From NCBI GenBank assembly GCA_022184915.1, contig JAGTJU010000001.1:186001-250000 (forward strand): 64,000 nucleotides of DNA, written 5' to 3'. Below, piece by piece: positions 55,901-63,390 of this stretch; within the stretch, counting starts at the first letter, position 1; the number at the start of each line of letters is the position of its first letter. This DNA comes from Myxococcales bacterium (GTDB lineage Bacteria > Myxococcota_A > Polyangia > Fen-1088). Both the position numbers and the translations under genes were made by a program. The notes below the pieces were generated by a model that worked only from the letters and a program-made list of their open reading frames with translations, searched no databases and was not told the origin of the DNA.

Positions 55901-57203
55901 GGCAGACGACATGGGGCTGGGCAAGACACTCATGACCCTGGCGCTGCTGGTGCAACGGGCGGCCCTGGGCCCGGCGCTGGTGGTGGCCCCGGTCAGCGTC
56001 AAACACAACTGGGTCGAGGAGGCCCGCCGTTTTGCCCCGACCTTGCGGGTCATCGTGCTGGATCGCCTGTCGGGCGACGATGCGCCCGATCTGCGCCAGC
56101 GCCTTGGCCCCTTCGACGTTCTGCTTTGCAGCTACGCAGGTATGGTCAATGCCCTCGATCGCATCGAGGTCATCGATTGGGCGACGCTGGTCATCGACGA
56201 GGCCCAGGCGGTCAAGAACCCGGGCACCCAGCGTGCGCAGGCGGCCCGCCGGCTTCTGGCGAAGACGCGGATCTGTCTGACCGGCACACCCATCGAGAAC
56301 CACCTGGGCGATCTGTTCAGTCTCATGAACATCGCCAACCCGGGTCTACTGGGCGATGCAAAGGCCTTCGAGGACAGATTCGCCAAGCCCATCCAGCGAG
56401 ACGACGATCGCGAGGCGCGCCGGAATCTACAAACGCTGATCGCCCCATTCATCCTGCGCCGGCGCAAGTCCGAGGTCCTGACCGAGCTTCCCCCCCGCAC
56501 GGAGATCGTCCTCGAGGTCGAGCCCTCGGCCGCCGAGAGTGCCTTCACGGAGGCGCTTCGCCGGCGGGCGCTGACGAAGCTGGCAAGACTTGGCCCCGCG
56601 CGAGATCAGGCAATGAACATCCTGGCCGAGATCACCCGGCTGCGGCGGGCCGCGTGCCACCCCCGCCTCGTCACCCCGAATGCGGACATCGAATCGGCCA
56701 AGCTCGACACGTTGATGGATCTGGTCGCCGAGCTACGGGACAACCAGCACCGATGCCTGGTGTTCAGCCAGTTCGTAGATTTTCTCGCCCTGGTGAAAGC
56801 TCGCTTCGACGCGGCAGGGGTTTCGCACGAATACCTCGACGGCAGCACACCGGAGAAAGCTCGCATTCGGGCCGTGACGAACTTTCAGAAAGGCCAGGTG
56901 GATGCGTTCCTCATCAGCCTCAAAGCCGGCGGCTTTGGCTTGAATCTGACGGCGGCCGACTACGTCATTCACCTCGACCCGTGGTGGAATCCGGCGGTGG
57001 AAGATCAGGCAAGCGATCGCGCGCACCGCTGGGGCCAAACCCGCCCGGTCACGATCTATCGACTGGTCACGAAAGGCAGCATCGAAGAAAAGGTCCTGTC
57101 GCTTCACGCCCGCAAACGCGCGCTGGCCGAAGATCTACTTGCGGGAACGGACAAGCCCACGCACCTGGACGTCGAGGCGCTGCTGGCGCTTCTCGAGGAC
57201 TGA
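52932..57203 (+). CDS. Large Snf2-family ATPase
   Basis: 1,423 residues from ATG 52932; the start is uncertain, as the first ~90 residues are weak. The N-terminal ~950 residues are unassigned but contain repeat-like helical segments (about 170-450). The C-terminal ~470 residues are a complete Snf2 motor: motif I DDMGLGKT, motif II DEAQAVKN, motif III LTGTPIENHLGDLFSLM, motif IV-V LVFSQFVDFL and LKAGGFGLNLTAAD, motif VI DRAHRWGQTRPVTIYR. It resembles RapA/HepA-like bacterial remodellers. Its place between toxin-antitoxin and defence genes allows a defence role, which is not shown. Confidence 0.82.
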   Translation: MTAPTATRQRSSAGIGQVAAVTSMLASPSVSSPLEAHCWTVACLMGRWTRSKLSERLRATNLRVPVRPGAAGKGTLISAGALLPFVESWASKGMVRTSDDVSYDVDPGAAHHHLSSKATRPLLEELAHHFPTRTTRVDLPSHGLSVRYAPEARQDAVFKCRLAMYLDRLDDVHDLFAAQDKHTPPTRGEAPFICDVVPVKAPPGAVALLPPTMQTFWTKRVLERAFAEPDMPHPDLLRGVLANAAQPEDLRAKAALWLALGPGDETADTTLATMSSSAALCARAVFALREGRWADARQRVHEAFAASRGPKDKRQARLEGFAAPLLGVVLATGDASARALLGVQAAAQRRQDYRAFYTRLLERERATDGLVVSIVADHLYGRDEPALWFPAMLAEALWPLSARHSRSRGVSIQVAESARALFVAAGFRYLADQLTHVCAALEERTGTQTLATSTASLLQLASSEPAWKRALEALETVAVPEPLPPPNASDADANTRLIFCLKPKINGNLRPVSAALDARTLGDVVNLHIEPQVQKRRGEGWDVGRPIPLKKLVSGDPGVPIFRADNELIKAIEASQTGRGTTHEFRQTAALYLSGHPLLFWSESPQDGPVAVTHGKPAVEVHETADGLTLRVVPAPNATNIGILVESRSLIRVMFFGADARAAYDVIRTLPPIPPEGKPALMKAVARLAPLFTIHSDLAVTADAAVTEVSADPRPVVTLTQKGHSLTAKAFVAPLGPSGPQVVPGTGLANLAAETAQGRVRCQRDLGLEAERYAELIATVPELEGTAKGASPSIDDLYTCVQLVRRLMQLAAEDRIGLVWSGDQRIEWVREIDFANLRLQVDEVGTWLTISADAKVDDELVLPMLRLLERQVLSTRVIELAPGRYVTLTTELAEHLGALEAAAQKQDGTENTLRLPPVALWFATGWLSKLKAARSVTANAAAARHLERLEVAYTSQPEVPKIFEAQLRPYQQEGFAFLSRVAAFEGGAILADDMGLGKTLMTLALLVQRAALGPALVVAPVSVKHNWVEEARRFAPTLRVIVLDRLSGDDAPDLRQRLGPFDVLLCSYAGMVNALDRIEVIDWATLVIDEAQAVKNPGTQRAQAARRLLAKTRICLTGTPIENHLGDLFSLMNIANPGLLGDAKAFEDRFAKPIQRDDDREARRNLQTLIAPFILRRRKSEVLTELPPRTEIVLEVEPSAAESAFTEALRRRALTKLARLGPARDQAMNILAEITRLRRAACHPRLVTPNADIESAKLDTLMDLVAELRDNQHRCLVFSQFVDFLALVKARFDAAGVSHEYLDGSTPEKARIRAVTNFQKGQVDAFLISLKAGGFGLNLTAADYVIHLDPWWNPAVEDQASDRAHRWGQTRPVTIYRLVTKGSIEEKVLSLHARKRALAEDLLAGTDKPTHLDVEALLALLED

Positions 57204-57344
57204 ATGCCGGGGCCGGGTGGTGCCGGACCAGGGATCCCTGGACTGTTGCACAGCGAGCCGCTGCCGATGATCCTGGCCATCGACACCATCGCTGCGGCCA
57301 GAGGCTGAGCCGGCGTACGACGACGTCCCCAAGAAGCAGGGTCG

Positions 57345-57460
57345 AAGCCTCTTCGATGTCGACCTAAACATTGGGCCGGGCGTTGCTCAGGGCGGCGGAT
57401 AACGAACGCCGCCTTGCGAATCGACTCCAGGATGCGATCGGTGATGCGGTCGTTACTCAT
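57345..57460 (-). pseudogene. TIR-like/nucleotide-hydrolase N-terminal fragment
   Basis: The minus strand from ATG 57460 reads MSNDRITDRILESIRKAAFVI. One base later in frame follow ALSNARPNV, TAG and VDIEEA. The block RI-D-IL-IR-A-FVIADL-RPNVY is typical of small TIR-like or deoxyribosyltransferase-like domains. A frameshift and a stop have broken it. Confidence 0.4.
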
Positions 57461-57647
57461 CCGATCACCGGGCGATTTTGTACCAGAGCCCTGAGCGAGG
57501 GGGGCTGCGCAGGGCCAAAGGAGGCGCCTAAAAGCTGATCCTCGTGTCGTGGTTCGCGACGTTCCGGGCGTGTTTGCGCGCCAATTCAGCGTATTTTCCC
57601 TTTGGTTGCTCGTGGCATGATGGCTGCACTCCTGCCCACTCGTCTTC

Positions 57648-58763
57648 ATGTCCCACGCCAACTCTCTCCGCTCGCGCTCCCTTGGGATGACCTTGTCCGC
57701 GACGCTTTGTCTGGCGGGCTGCTCGCTCGTCTTCGTGGACAAGCCGCCCTCCCACCACCAGCAGATGCTCTCCTTCGACTGCACGTCCTCCCGCACGGCG
57801 CCCGCTATCGACGCCACGCTCGCGGGCCTCATGGCGGTGGGCATGCTGAGCAGCGCGCAACAAGAAGGAGCAGAAGGAGAAAAAGCTCGGGACGGCCTTG
57901 CCAGCGGGCTGCTCGCCGTGGGGCTGCTCGCCGGTTCGGCGATTTTCGGCGTGACGGCCACCGGCCAGTGCCGAGACGCAAAAGCCGAGCTTGCCGGTCG
58001 TGCGGCCCCCAACAATCTCTTGGGAACGTCTGCCACTGCTGCCGCGCAGGGCGCACCGGCCATGGCGTCCGCACCGGTTCCCCTGCCGCCGGGTGCGCCG
58101 CCTGCGGCGCCTTCGCCCCCGACCCCAGCGGCTGCTCCGGAAGCGACGGCCTCTGCTTCGCCGACGCCTGTGGCCCCCGAAGCTCCAGCCGCACAAGCCC
58201 CGATGCCCGTTCCTCCTGTCGCCAAGGCGCCGTCGCCTATGCCCCCGCCAGTGGTTCGCGCCGCCCCCTCACCTGCGCCCATCGCCAAGGCGGCGCCCGG
58301 GCCTGGCATGGTGTCCCTGGTGCTGACCGTCGGGGTGGCAAACCAGTGGAACGCGCCGGCGCCGGCCAGCGCCATCGGCGGCGTGCTGGGCGCTGGCCTG
58401 CAATTCGATTTCAAGGATGCCCTGGTGGGCGTTGGGGGCAGCTACGCGGCCACCGACGATGAAGCCTCCCGGTCCCTGGACCTGTCGCTTTTACTTCCCA
58501 CGAACACCACGCCCTCGGCCTGGTGGCCGTGGGTGGGGATGACCGCGCAGTGGCTCGGCACGCGCTGGGGTGGCCCCCGCGCTTCGGGATTCGTGCTGGC
58601 GCCCACCGTGCGCCAGCCGCTGACCAGGCACGGCCCCTTCTGGCTGGCCTTCTCGTGGGGCTTTCACCTCTTCGAGCAGACCACCCACGATCGCCTCGTG
58701 CCGGGAACGCGCCGCTCAGGCCGGGCGCACGAGCCCCGGTTGACCCTGGGGGTGGCGTTTTGA
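57648..58763 (+). CDS. Lipoprotein with barrel-like C-terminus
   Basis: 371 residues. Signal ends CLAGC (Cys 25). A membrane-like or amphipathic stretch (about 60-115) precedes a long Pro/Ala-rich linker (about 130-215). The C-terminal ~150 residues have alternating strands (SLVLTVGVANQW, LVGVGGSYAATDD, RLTLGVAF) ending in Phe, as in outer-membrane barrels. First gene of a four-gene envelope operon. Confidence 0.6.
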   Translation: MSHANSLRSRSLGMTLSATLCLAGCSLVFVDKPPSHHQQMLSFDCTSSRTAPAIDATLAGLMAVGMLSSAQQEGAEGEKARDGLASGLLAVGLLAGSAIFGVTATGQCRDAKAELAGRAAPNNLLGTSATAAAQGAPAMASAPVPLPPGAPPAAPSPPTPAAAPEATASASPTPVAPEAPAAQAPMPVPPVAKAPSPMPPPVVRAAPSPAPIAKAAPGPGMVSLVLTVGVANQWNAPAPASAIGGVLGAGLQFDFKDALVGVGGSYAATDDEASRSLDLSLLLPTNTTPSAWWPWVGMTAQWLGTRWGGPRASGFVLAPTVRQPLTRHGPFWLAFSWGFHLFEQTTHDRLVPGTRRSGRAHEPRLTLGVAF

Positions 58764-58789
58764 ATGGCGGTCCGGTGAAGGACTGGCGC

Positions 58790-59257
58790 ATGCGCGAGTT
58801 CTTCGCGCCTCTGCCGTTGGCGGCCGTTGCTCTCATGGGTTTGAACGATCGCTACCTCAAGCCGGCCTTCAGCAACTGGGTGACGGGAAAGCTTTCGGAT
58901 GTGGCCGTGCTCTTTTTTCTTCCGCTGTTGATCTCGGCGCTGCTGGGCGGTTTCGGCGTGGTCCGTGTGGGGTGGCGTCTGGGCGTGGGCGCGGTGGCGA
59001 CCGCGGCGTCGTTTGCGGCGGTCGAATTGACGGACACGGCCGGCGCGATTTACTGCGGCCTCGTTCGTCCCTTGTCGCGCGCGCTGGGCGCAGGGGGCGG
59101 CTGCGTGTTGTACCGCGACCCTTCCGACTTGCTGGCCCTCTTGCTCGTGCCGCTCGCGGTGGCCTTTGGCTGGCACCGCCTGAGGACGCCCGAAGAAGCG
59201 GGCTCACGCGCGCGACTCGCTGTCATGAAACCTTCAAACTCCGAGGAGGGCCGCTGA
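58790..59257 (+). CDS. Small integral membrane protein
   Basis: 155 residues from ATG 58790, chosen because AAGGA lies seven bases before it; TTG 58760 and GTG 58775 are alternatives. Three or four hydrophobic segments (about 5-18, 40-60, 65-90, 115-133) and the block NDRYLKPAFSNWVTGKLSDV. Unknown family of membrane proteins. Stop overlaps the next ATG. Confidence 0.6.
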   Translation: MREFFAPLPLAAVALMGLNDRYLKPAFSNWVTGKLSDVAVLFFLPLLISALLGGFGVVRVGWRLGVGAVATAASFAAVELTDTAGAIYCGLVRPLSRALGAGGGCVLYRDPSDLLALLLVPLAVAFGWHRLRTPEEAGSRARLAVMKPSNSEEGR

Positions 59258-59844
59258 TGAAACACACGAACGCAGACCATGCCGCGGGCGCAGAAAAAGT
59301 GTCGCCGCCTATGCGGCTCGGGCAGTGGCTGAGGGCCGGAGCCGTTCTGGGAACGTTCTGGCTGCTGTTGGCCGAAAGTCCTCCGCCCATTTGCGGCGAC
59401 GGCCTCGGGCCCCAGACCTTCTTCGTGACGGGCGATTGTGGGCCCTCGGGCTTGGTGGTGTTGTCGGTCGACCAGAACGACCGCTTGACCATAGACAACG
59501 CGTCCAGACTCGGCTTCTTCGACGAAGAGCCAAGCGGTTGGCTCAGCAACAGCAACTGCCCCCCCAGCATGGCCGAGGCCACCCTGGAGCTGTGGGGAGA
59601 GGCGCGAGGCCATCTCGCGTCGCCCGTCGCCGACGCGGGCACCGATGCGCGGCTCAGCCCTGAGGAGGCAGCGTCCGATGCCAGTGCTGGCATGGATGCG
59701 GGCGCGTCCCTGCCTTCCCTCACGCGCTACCGCCAACGATGCAGTGTCCGCCCCGAGGGCGGAGCTCTCGTTGCCAGCTGCACGCCCGAAGGCGCTGGCC
59801 GCACCTGCCGGTCGACGCTGAAGCCATGGGCGGGGCAACCATGA
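59257..59844 (+). CDS. Secreted or anchored Cys-containing protein A
   Basis: 195 residues. Hydrophobic segment (AVLGTFWLLLA, about 31-41) then Cys residues. The block DGLGPQTFFVTGDCGPSG resembles DGLVPETLRLTGTCAAGE in the next protein, so the two are diverged tandem paralogues. The middle (about 125-155) is Ala/Asp-rich. Envelope location inferred. Confidence 0.55.
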   Translation: MKHTNADHAAGAEKVSPPMRLGQWLRAGAVLGTFWLLLAESPPPICGDGLGPQTFFVTGDCGPSGLVVLSVDQNDRLTIDNASRLGFFDEEPSGWLSNSNCPPSMAEATLELWGEARGHLASPVADAGTDARLSPEEAASDASAGMDAGASLPSLTRYRQRCSVRPEGGALVASCTPEGAGRTCRSTLKPWAGQP

Positions 59845-60266
59845 CTGCGGGCTCACGAAGCCGAGCCTTGGGAGCGCTGTTTTCTTTGGCGTTCCTCTTT
59901 CCGGCGTCCTGCCTGTGGGATGATGACGGGTTGGTGCCCGAAACGCTGCGCCTGACGGGCACCTGCGCTGCAGGTGAAACGCGCATCGTGCTCACCCAGG
60001 ATGAGCGAAGCCTTTCCCTTGCGCCCGACCGCGCCACGCGCTTGCCCCTGTCGGGCGCCCTTACTCCCGACGGCAGCTTTCGACAGGGAGACTTCACGCT
60101 GGCAGGGGAGGTTTGTTTGGACGAAGCGGCCCCAACGATCTCGTGCGACGAAAGGCGCCGCAGGTTCGTGGCCTGCATCGCGGAGCGCCTCGACTGGCAG
60201 CTGCGCCTGCGTTGCTACGACGGCGACGCCGCGCCGGTGTGTGAAGGGCTGCTGGACGAGTTGTGA
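59841..60266 (+). CDS. Putative lipoprotein B, paralogue of A
   Basis: 141 residues from ATG 59841, overlapping the preceding stop (ATGA). Signal ends LFPASC. Six further cysteines suggest disulfides. Shares the DGL-P-T---TG-C block with the preceding protein. Last gene of the operon. Confidence 0.55.
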   Translation: MTAGSRSRALGALFSLAFLFPASCLWDDDGLVPETLRLTGTCAAGETRIVLTQDERSLSLAPDRATRLPLSGALTPDGSFRQGDFTLAGEVCLDEAAPTISCDERRRRFVACIAERLDWQLRLRCYDGDAAPVCEGLLDEL

Positions 60267-60424
60267 TCCGCGCCGCGCAGAGGGCGGCCGTCGTCAACGA
60301 GTTCACGGCGGCGGTGGCTCCCCTAGAGACGATAGACAAGGTCCTCACGACCGGCGTGCGTTTGCGCCCCGTGGTGACCGGGACCTGGGGTACATCCCGC
60401 CCTGGGCTTGACCCGATTTCGTGG

Positions 60425-60645
60425 ACAGTTGGGTTAAGCGGATCGCTTCTGCAAAGAATGTAGTAGCTCGAACTCGACAGGCGTCCGGTCGTGATGGACG
60501 AATGAAGCCGACGATAATTGTAGGTCTCGATGAATTCTTTTGCCGACAGGGTGCCTACGGATGCCGTCTCGATCCAGTCCGCGTTATGCATCTCCCGTTT
60601 CAAAGAGGCGAAGAAGCTTTCTGCGACGGCGTTCGGAACGCCATG
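60425..60645 (-). pseudogene. IS3-type OrfB, C-terminal fragment
   Basis: The minus strand reads NAVAESFFASLKREM and KEFIETYNYRRLHSS, the end of an rve-type IS3 transposase with its catalytic Glu. A frame change then gives TPVEFELLHSLQKRSA. Nothing else is recognised between 60267 and the vapBC operator. Confidence 0.65.
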
Positions 60646-60767
60646 CTCCAGCCTGCAGCAAGATGCGTTCCGTCGCGTAAATACTTGGTTTTGCGATCTA
60701 GGCAGGAGAATCCGCCTCAGATTCCTGAAGGTCCGACAAGTCGTCGCGCCCATTGCATCAGTATGCC

Positions 60768-60784
60768 TATCATGATATGCATAT
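60768..60784. promoter_or_regulatory. Overlapping palindromes before vapBC module 6
   Basis: TATCATGATA (60768-60777) and ATATGCATAT (60775-60784) are perfect 10-bp palindromes that overlap, five bases before the antitoxin ATG. Likely promoter/operator. Confidence 0.5.
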
Positions 60785-60788
60785 ACAT

Positions 60789-61028
60789 ATGAGGACCACG
60801 GTGGACATTCCCGATGCCCTGCTGGAGCGAGCACGCCCGCTTCTGGCCGCTCGTCAGATGACGCTGAAGGCTCTTGTGGTCGACGCCCTCGAGCGCCTCG
60901 TGGGCACAGAAGCGCCCTCTTTCAAATTAAGGGATGCCGCCGTCGGGTACGCTCGTGGTGCTGACAACGAAGTGTCGAACGATGAAGTCAATCGCGCGGT
61001 TGATGAGTTGAACGAGCGGGCGCGATGA
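60789..61028 (+). CDS. vapB: VapB-type antitoxin (ribbon-helix-helix), module 6
   Basis: 79 residues from ATG 60789: MRTTVDIPDALLERARPL, then MTLKALVVDALERLV form the ribbon-helix-helix fold. Overlaps the toxin start by four bases. Confidence 0.85.
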   Translation: MRTTVDIPDALLERARPLLAARQMTLKALVVDALERLVGTEAPSFKLRDAAVGYARGADNEVSNDEVNRAVDELNERAR

Positions 61029-61465
61029 TCGCCGTCGATACAAACATTCTTGTCCATGCACATCGCCGCGACGCCGCCTTTCACAGACGCGCGACAGTGG
61101 TCGTGCGGGAGTTGGCAGAAAGTCCCGCGCCATGGGCCATCTGCTTTCACAATCTAATCGAGTTTTACGGCGTTGCTACGCATGCTCGCCTTTGGTCACA
61201 GCCATCCTCGCCACATCAAGCATTGGAGCAAATCGCAGCGTGGCGCGAGTCGATGAGCCTGAGGATTTTGGGTGACGAGGCGACCGCGCTGACCGGCTTA
61301 AGCGAGCTTTTGGTGCGCGCGCACATTCAGGGTGCGAAAGTTCACGACGCCCGCATCGCCAACTGTTGCCTTGCCCACGGGGTTAGGTTGTTGCTTTCGG
61401 CTGACCGCGACTTCAGCAGCTTTCCGGCGCTGAAGACAAAAAATCCCCTCGTTGACGCGAAATAG
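61025..61465 (+). CDS. vapC: VapC-type PIN toxin, module 6
   Basis: 146-residue PIN ribonuclease with IAVDTNILVHAHR (Asp), NLIEFYGVA (Glu), VHDARIANCC (Asp) and LLSADRDFSSF (Asp). Intact. Confidence 0.88.
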   Translation: MIAVDTNILVHAHRRDAAFHRRATVVVRELAESPAPWAICFHNLIEFYGVATHARLWSQPSSPHQALEQIAAWRESMSLRILGDEATALTGLSELLVRAHIQGAKVHDARIANCCLAHGVRLLLSADRDFSSFPALKTKNPLVDAK

Positions 61466-61472
61466 AACGCAC

Positions 61473-61739
61473 TTAACCAGCTTGGGCACTAAGGAAGAGA
61501 CGAGGGAGCGAAAAGGTGCCCGCGTCGAGCCTCTTGTGGACCGTCGTGAAGCCACCGCGTGTCCATAGTAGAAGCTTCACGTGGTTGCGTCGGCGGTTTA
61601 GAAACACGAACACATGGCCGCTGAGCGGATCGAGCTTCAGGGCCGCCCGCACTTCATTCGACAGGCCTCCGAATGACTTGCGCAGGTTCACGGCAGCGGT
61701 GGCGAAGTGGATGTGAACCGCGCGCGGCAACAGAATCAA
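61473..61739 (-). CDS. tnpB: IS66 TnpB, truncated, element D
   Basis: 88 residues from TTG 61739, coupled to the tnpA stop. VNLRKSFGGLSNEVRAAL and GHVFVFLNRRRNHVKLL are typical, but the C-terminal ~25 residues are missing. Different from IS66 copies A-C. tnpC is absent. Confidence 0.65.
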   Translation of the reverse strand: MILLPRAVHIHFATAAVNLRKSFGGLSNEVRAALKLDPLSGHVFVFLNRRRNHVKLLLWTRGGFTTVHKRLDAGTFSLPRLFLSAQAG

Positions 61740-62137
61740 GGCGCCACCCTCCTGATCTCCGCCAGGAGCTCTGCGATCCACGCCGGCGACACCTGCCCGG
61801 TCTCTACGATGTCGATGCGAACCCCGCGCGGAAGACGAACCGTGACTGACGTGGAAGGCGTCGTCGAGACCACTGTCGTCGGAATGAGCGTCAACGCCGA
61901 CGTTCTCGGCGACCCGTCATCAAGCGCACGCTGTTCTTCAGCGCCGATCTCGAGGCGCTTGCGCCACCACAGCAGCCGCTGGGCATCAATGCCGATTGAG
62001 CGTGCGAATGCGCTCGCATACAGACCGGCTCGTCTCCAGGCCTTCAGCACGCGTCGAGCGTCCTCTTCTCGCCAACGTCGCCGGCTGGGAACAGCCGAGT
62101 CCGCGGCACTTTGCAAAATTCTCTTCTGTTTGGGCAT
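61736..62137 (-). CDS. tnpA: IS66 TnpA-like, element D
   Basis: 133 residues. RRWREEDARRVLKAWRRAG and the helix-turn-helix ASAFARSIGIDAQRLLWWRKR match IS66 Orf1 proteins. Intact, but in a dead element. Confidence 0.65.
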   Translation of the reverse strand: MPKQKRILQSAADSAVPSRRRWREEDARRVLKAWRRAGLYASAFARSIGIDAQRLLWWRKRLEIGAEEQRALDDGSPRTSALTLIPTTVVSTTPSTSVTVRLPRGVRIDIVETGQVSPAWIAELLAEIRRVAP

Positions 62138-62154
62138 GATCGCGGGAGCCTCCC

Positions 62155-62662
62155 GTGATTCCCCCGCGTGCGCGAGACATCAACCGGGGGCGGAACGGCG
62201 GACGGACACACATCCACGCCGGGAAGGTCATCCGGGTGCGGCGAAGCATCTATCGGGTGGTTCATTTCCCTGCAGGCGAGCATGAGGAGCTCGTCGCCGC
62301 CTGGCTGTGGGCCGAGCTGGCCGGTGTCGTCTCGCACTAAAGCGCGCTCGCGCTTCACGGATTGTCGGATGCACTCCCTGCAAGCATCCATCTCACGCTG
62401 CAGGTTGCATGGCGACGGCGCCGTTTCCCGGTCCCCAACGACATCGTGCTGCGCCATGCCGACGTGCCTGCCGAGGACCGCACCTGGTTTGGCGCTGCCC
62501 CTGCGACCAACGCGCGACGCTCGCTGAACGACTGCGCCAAGGTTGGGCTCTCGCCAGATCTCCTGCGACAGGCCGCTCAGCAGGCGACACCGAGGACTGG
62601 TCACCAAGAGTGAGCTTGCTCTCGACGTTTCAGGACGCCAGGCGACGCGACTCGGTGGCTTC
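62155..62662 (+). pseudogene. AbiEi-family antitoxin, broken
   Basis: Frame 1 reads GKVIRVRRSIYRVVHFPAGE and AAWLWAELAGVVSH, then TAA at 62338-62340, then without frame change SALALHGLSDALPASIHLTL, RHADVP and LNDCAKVGLSPDLLRQAAQQ. A frame change near 62583 leads to RGLVTKSELALDV and RLGGF. This is the winged-helix and C-terminal layout of type IV (AbiEi) antitoxins. The N-terminal residues are unclear next to IS66. No toxin gene follows. Confidence 0.65.
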
Positions 62663-62811
62663 ATGACCCTCGGTTGGTGCCCATCGTCGCCTGCATGCCC
62701 TCTGAGCAGCCTGCGCAGCGCTGGGCGAACCCGGCGGCCTCTGACGGCGTTCCTTGACCGTTTGGCGACGAGGTATGCCCTGAGCTCGAGCCTGATTTCA
62801 AATCGGCCGCG

Positions 62812-63186
62812 TTGGGCTGCCTCGTGGCCGGGGAATGGCCAGGAGATCGGCTGGAGGTTCATACCCCGGAAGGCAGCTTCGACGTGACGATGGCCTCATC
62901 GTTGCGTGGGCACGCGACGGGGTTTCGGACGAGCATCGTATCTTTTGCCGTCCCCTGTAGCGCGATTACCCTCGGCCCTGCAAGCCCTTGGGACTTCGAC
63001 GAAGAAGACGGAGGCTCTGAGAAGTTCGAGGCCGAAGACACGTTCGAGAAGGAGGGTGACAGATTGAGGGTGTATCGGGAAACCGACTCCTGGGTCGAGG
63101 TGGGGGAAAGTTTTCGGATGAGCGGGTTTGCCTTTCGCGGTTGGGTCGCCCGCGAGTCGGTCATTGTCACGGCCAGGCGTGGGTGA
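62812..63186 (+). CDS. Hypothetical protein, possibly a C-terminal remnant
   Basis: 124 residues, acidic in the middle. The end (DRLRVYRETDSWVEVGESF and GWVARESV) resembles an SH3-like strand pattern. Start uncertain. Situated between the AbiEi remnant and an intron fragment. Confidence 0.3.
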   Translation: MGCLVAGEWPGDRLEVHTPEGSFDVTMASSLRGHATGFRTSIVSFAVPCSAITLGPASPWDFDEEDGGSEKFEAEDTFEKEGDRLRVYRETDSWVEVGESFRMSGFAFRGWVARESVIVTARRG

Positions 63187-63204
63187 GCCAAGCTGACGTC
63201 ACGA

Positions 63205-63366
63205 CGGTGCGCATCCCGAAGGCGAATGGTGGGGAACCGCCTTTGGGCATCCCCACCATCATCGAAGCAGACGTTCCGGTCGCTTCCGCAGCTCGTCAGC
63301 GAGGTCAATAGCTACCTTCGTGGGGCTCGGATCTACTTAATGCTGGCACCATGGTGGTCAAGACGA
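63205..63366 (+). pseudogene. Group II intron protein remnant
   Basis: [20 protein letters not shown] is the start of reverse transcriptase domain 1. In another frame LPQLVSEVNSYLRGARIYLM and LAPWWSRR follow from the maturase domain. Everything between is deleted. Confidence 0.7.
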
Positions 63367-63390
63367 TGTTTCCGTATAATCCCGCCCTTC

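Noticed and set aside
57104-58414. 436-residue minus-strand frame
   Set aside because: Mostly the complement of the Pro/Ala linker of the lipoprotein; only the short part from 57460 looks like real protein.
62044-62862. 272-residue minus-strand frame
   Set aside because: Opposite to the AbiEi-like reading, which matches a known family despite two lesions.
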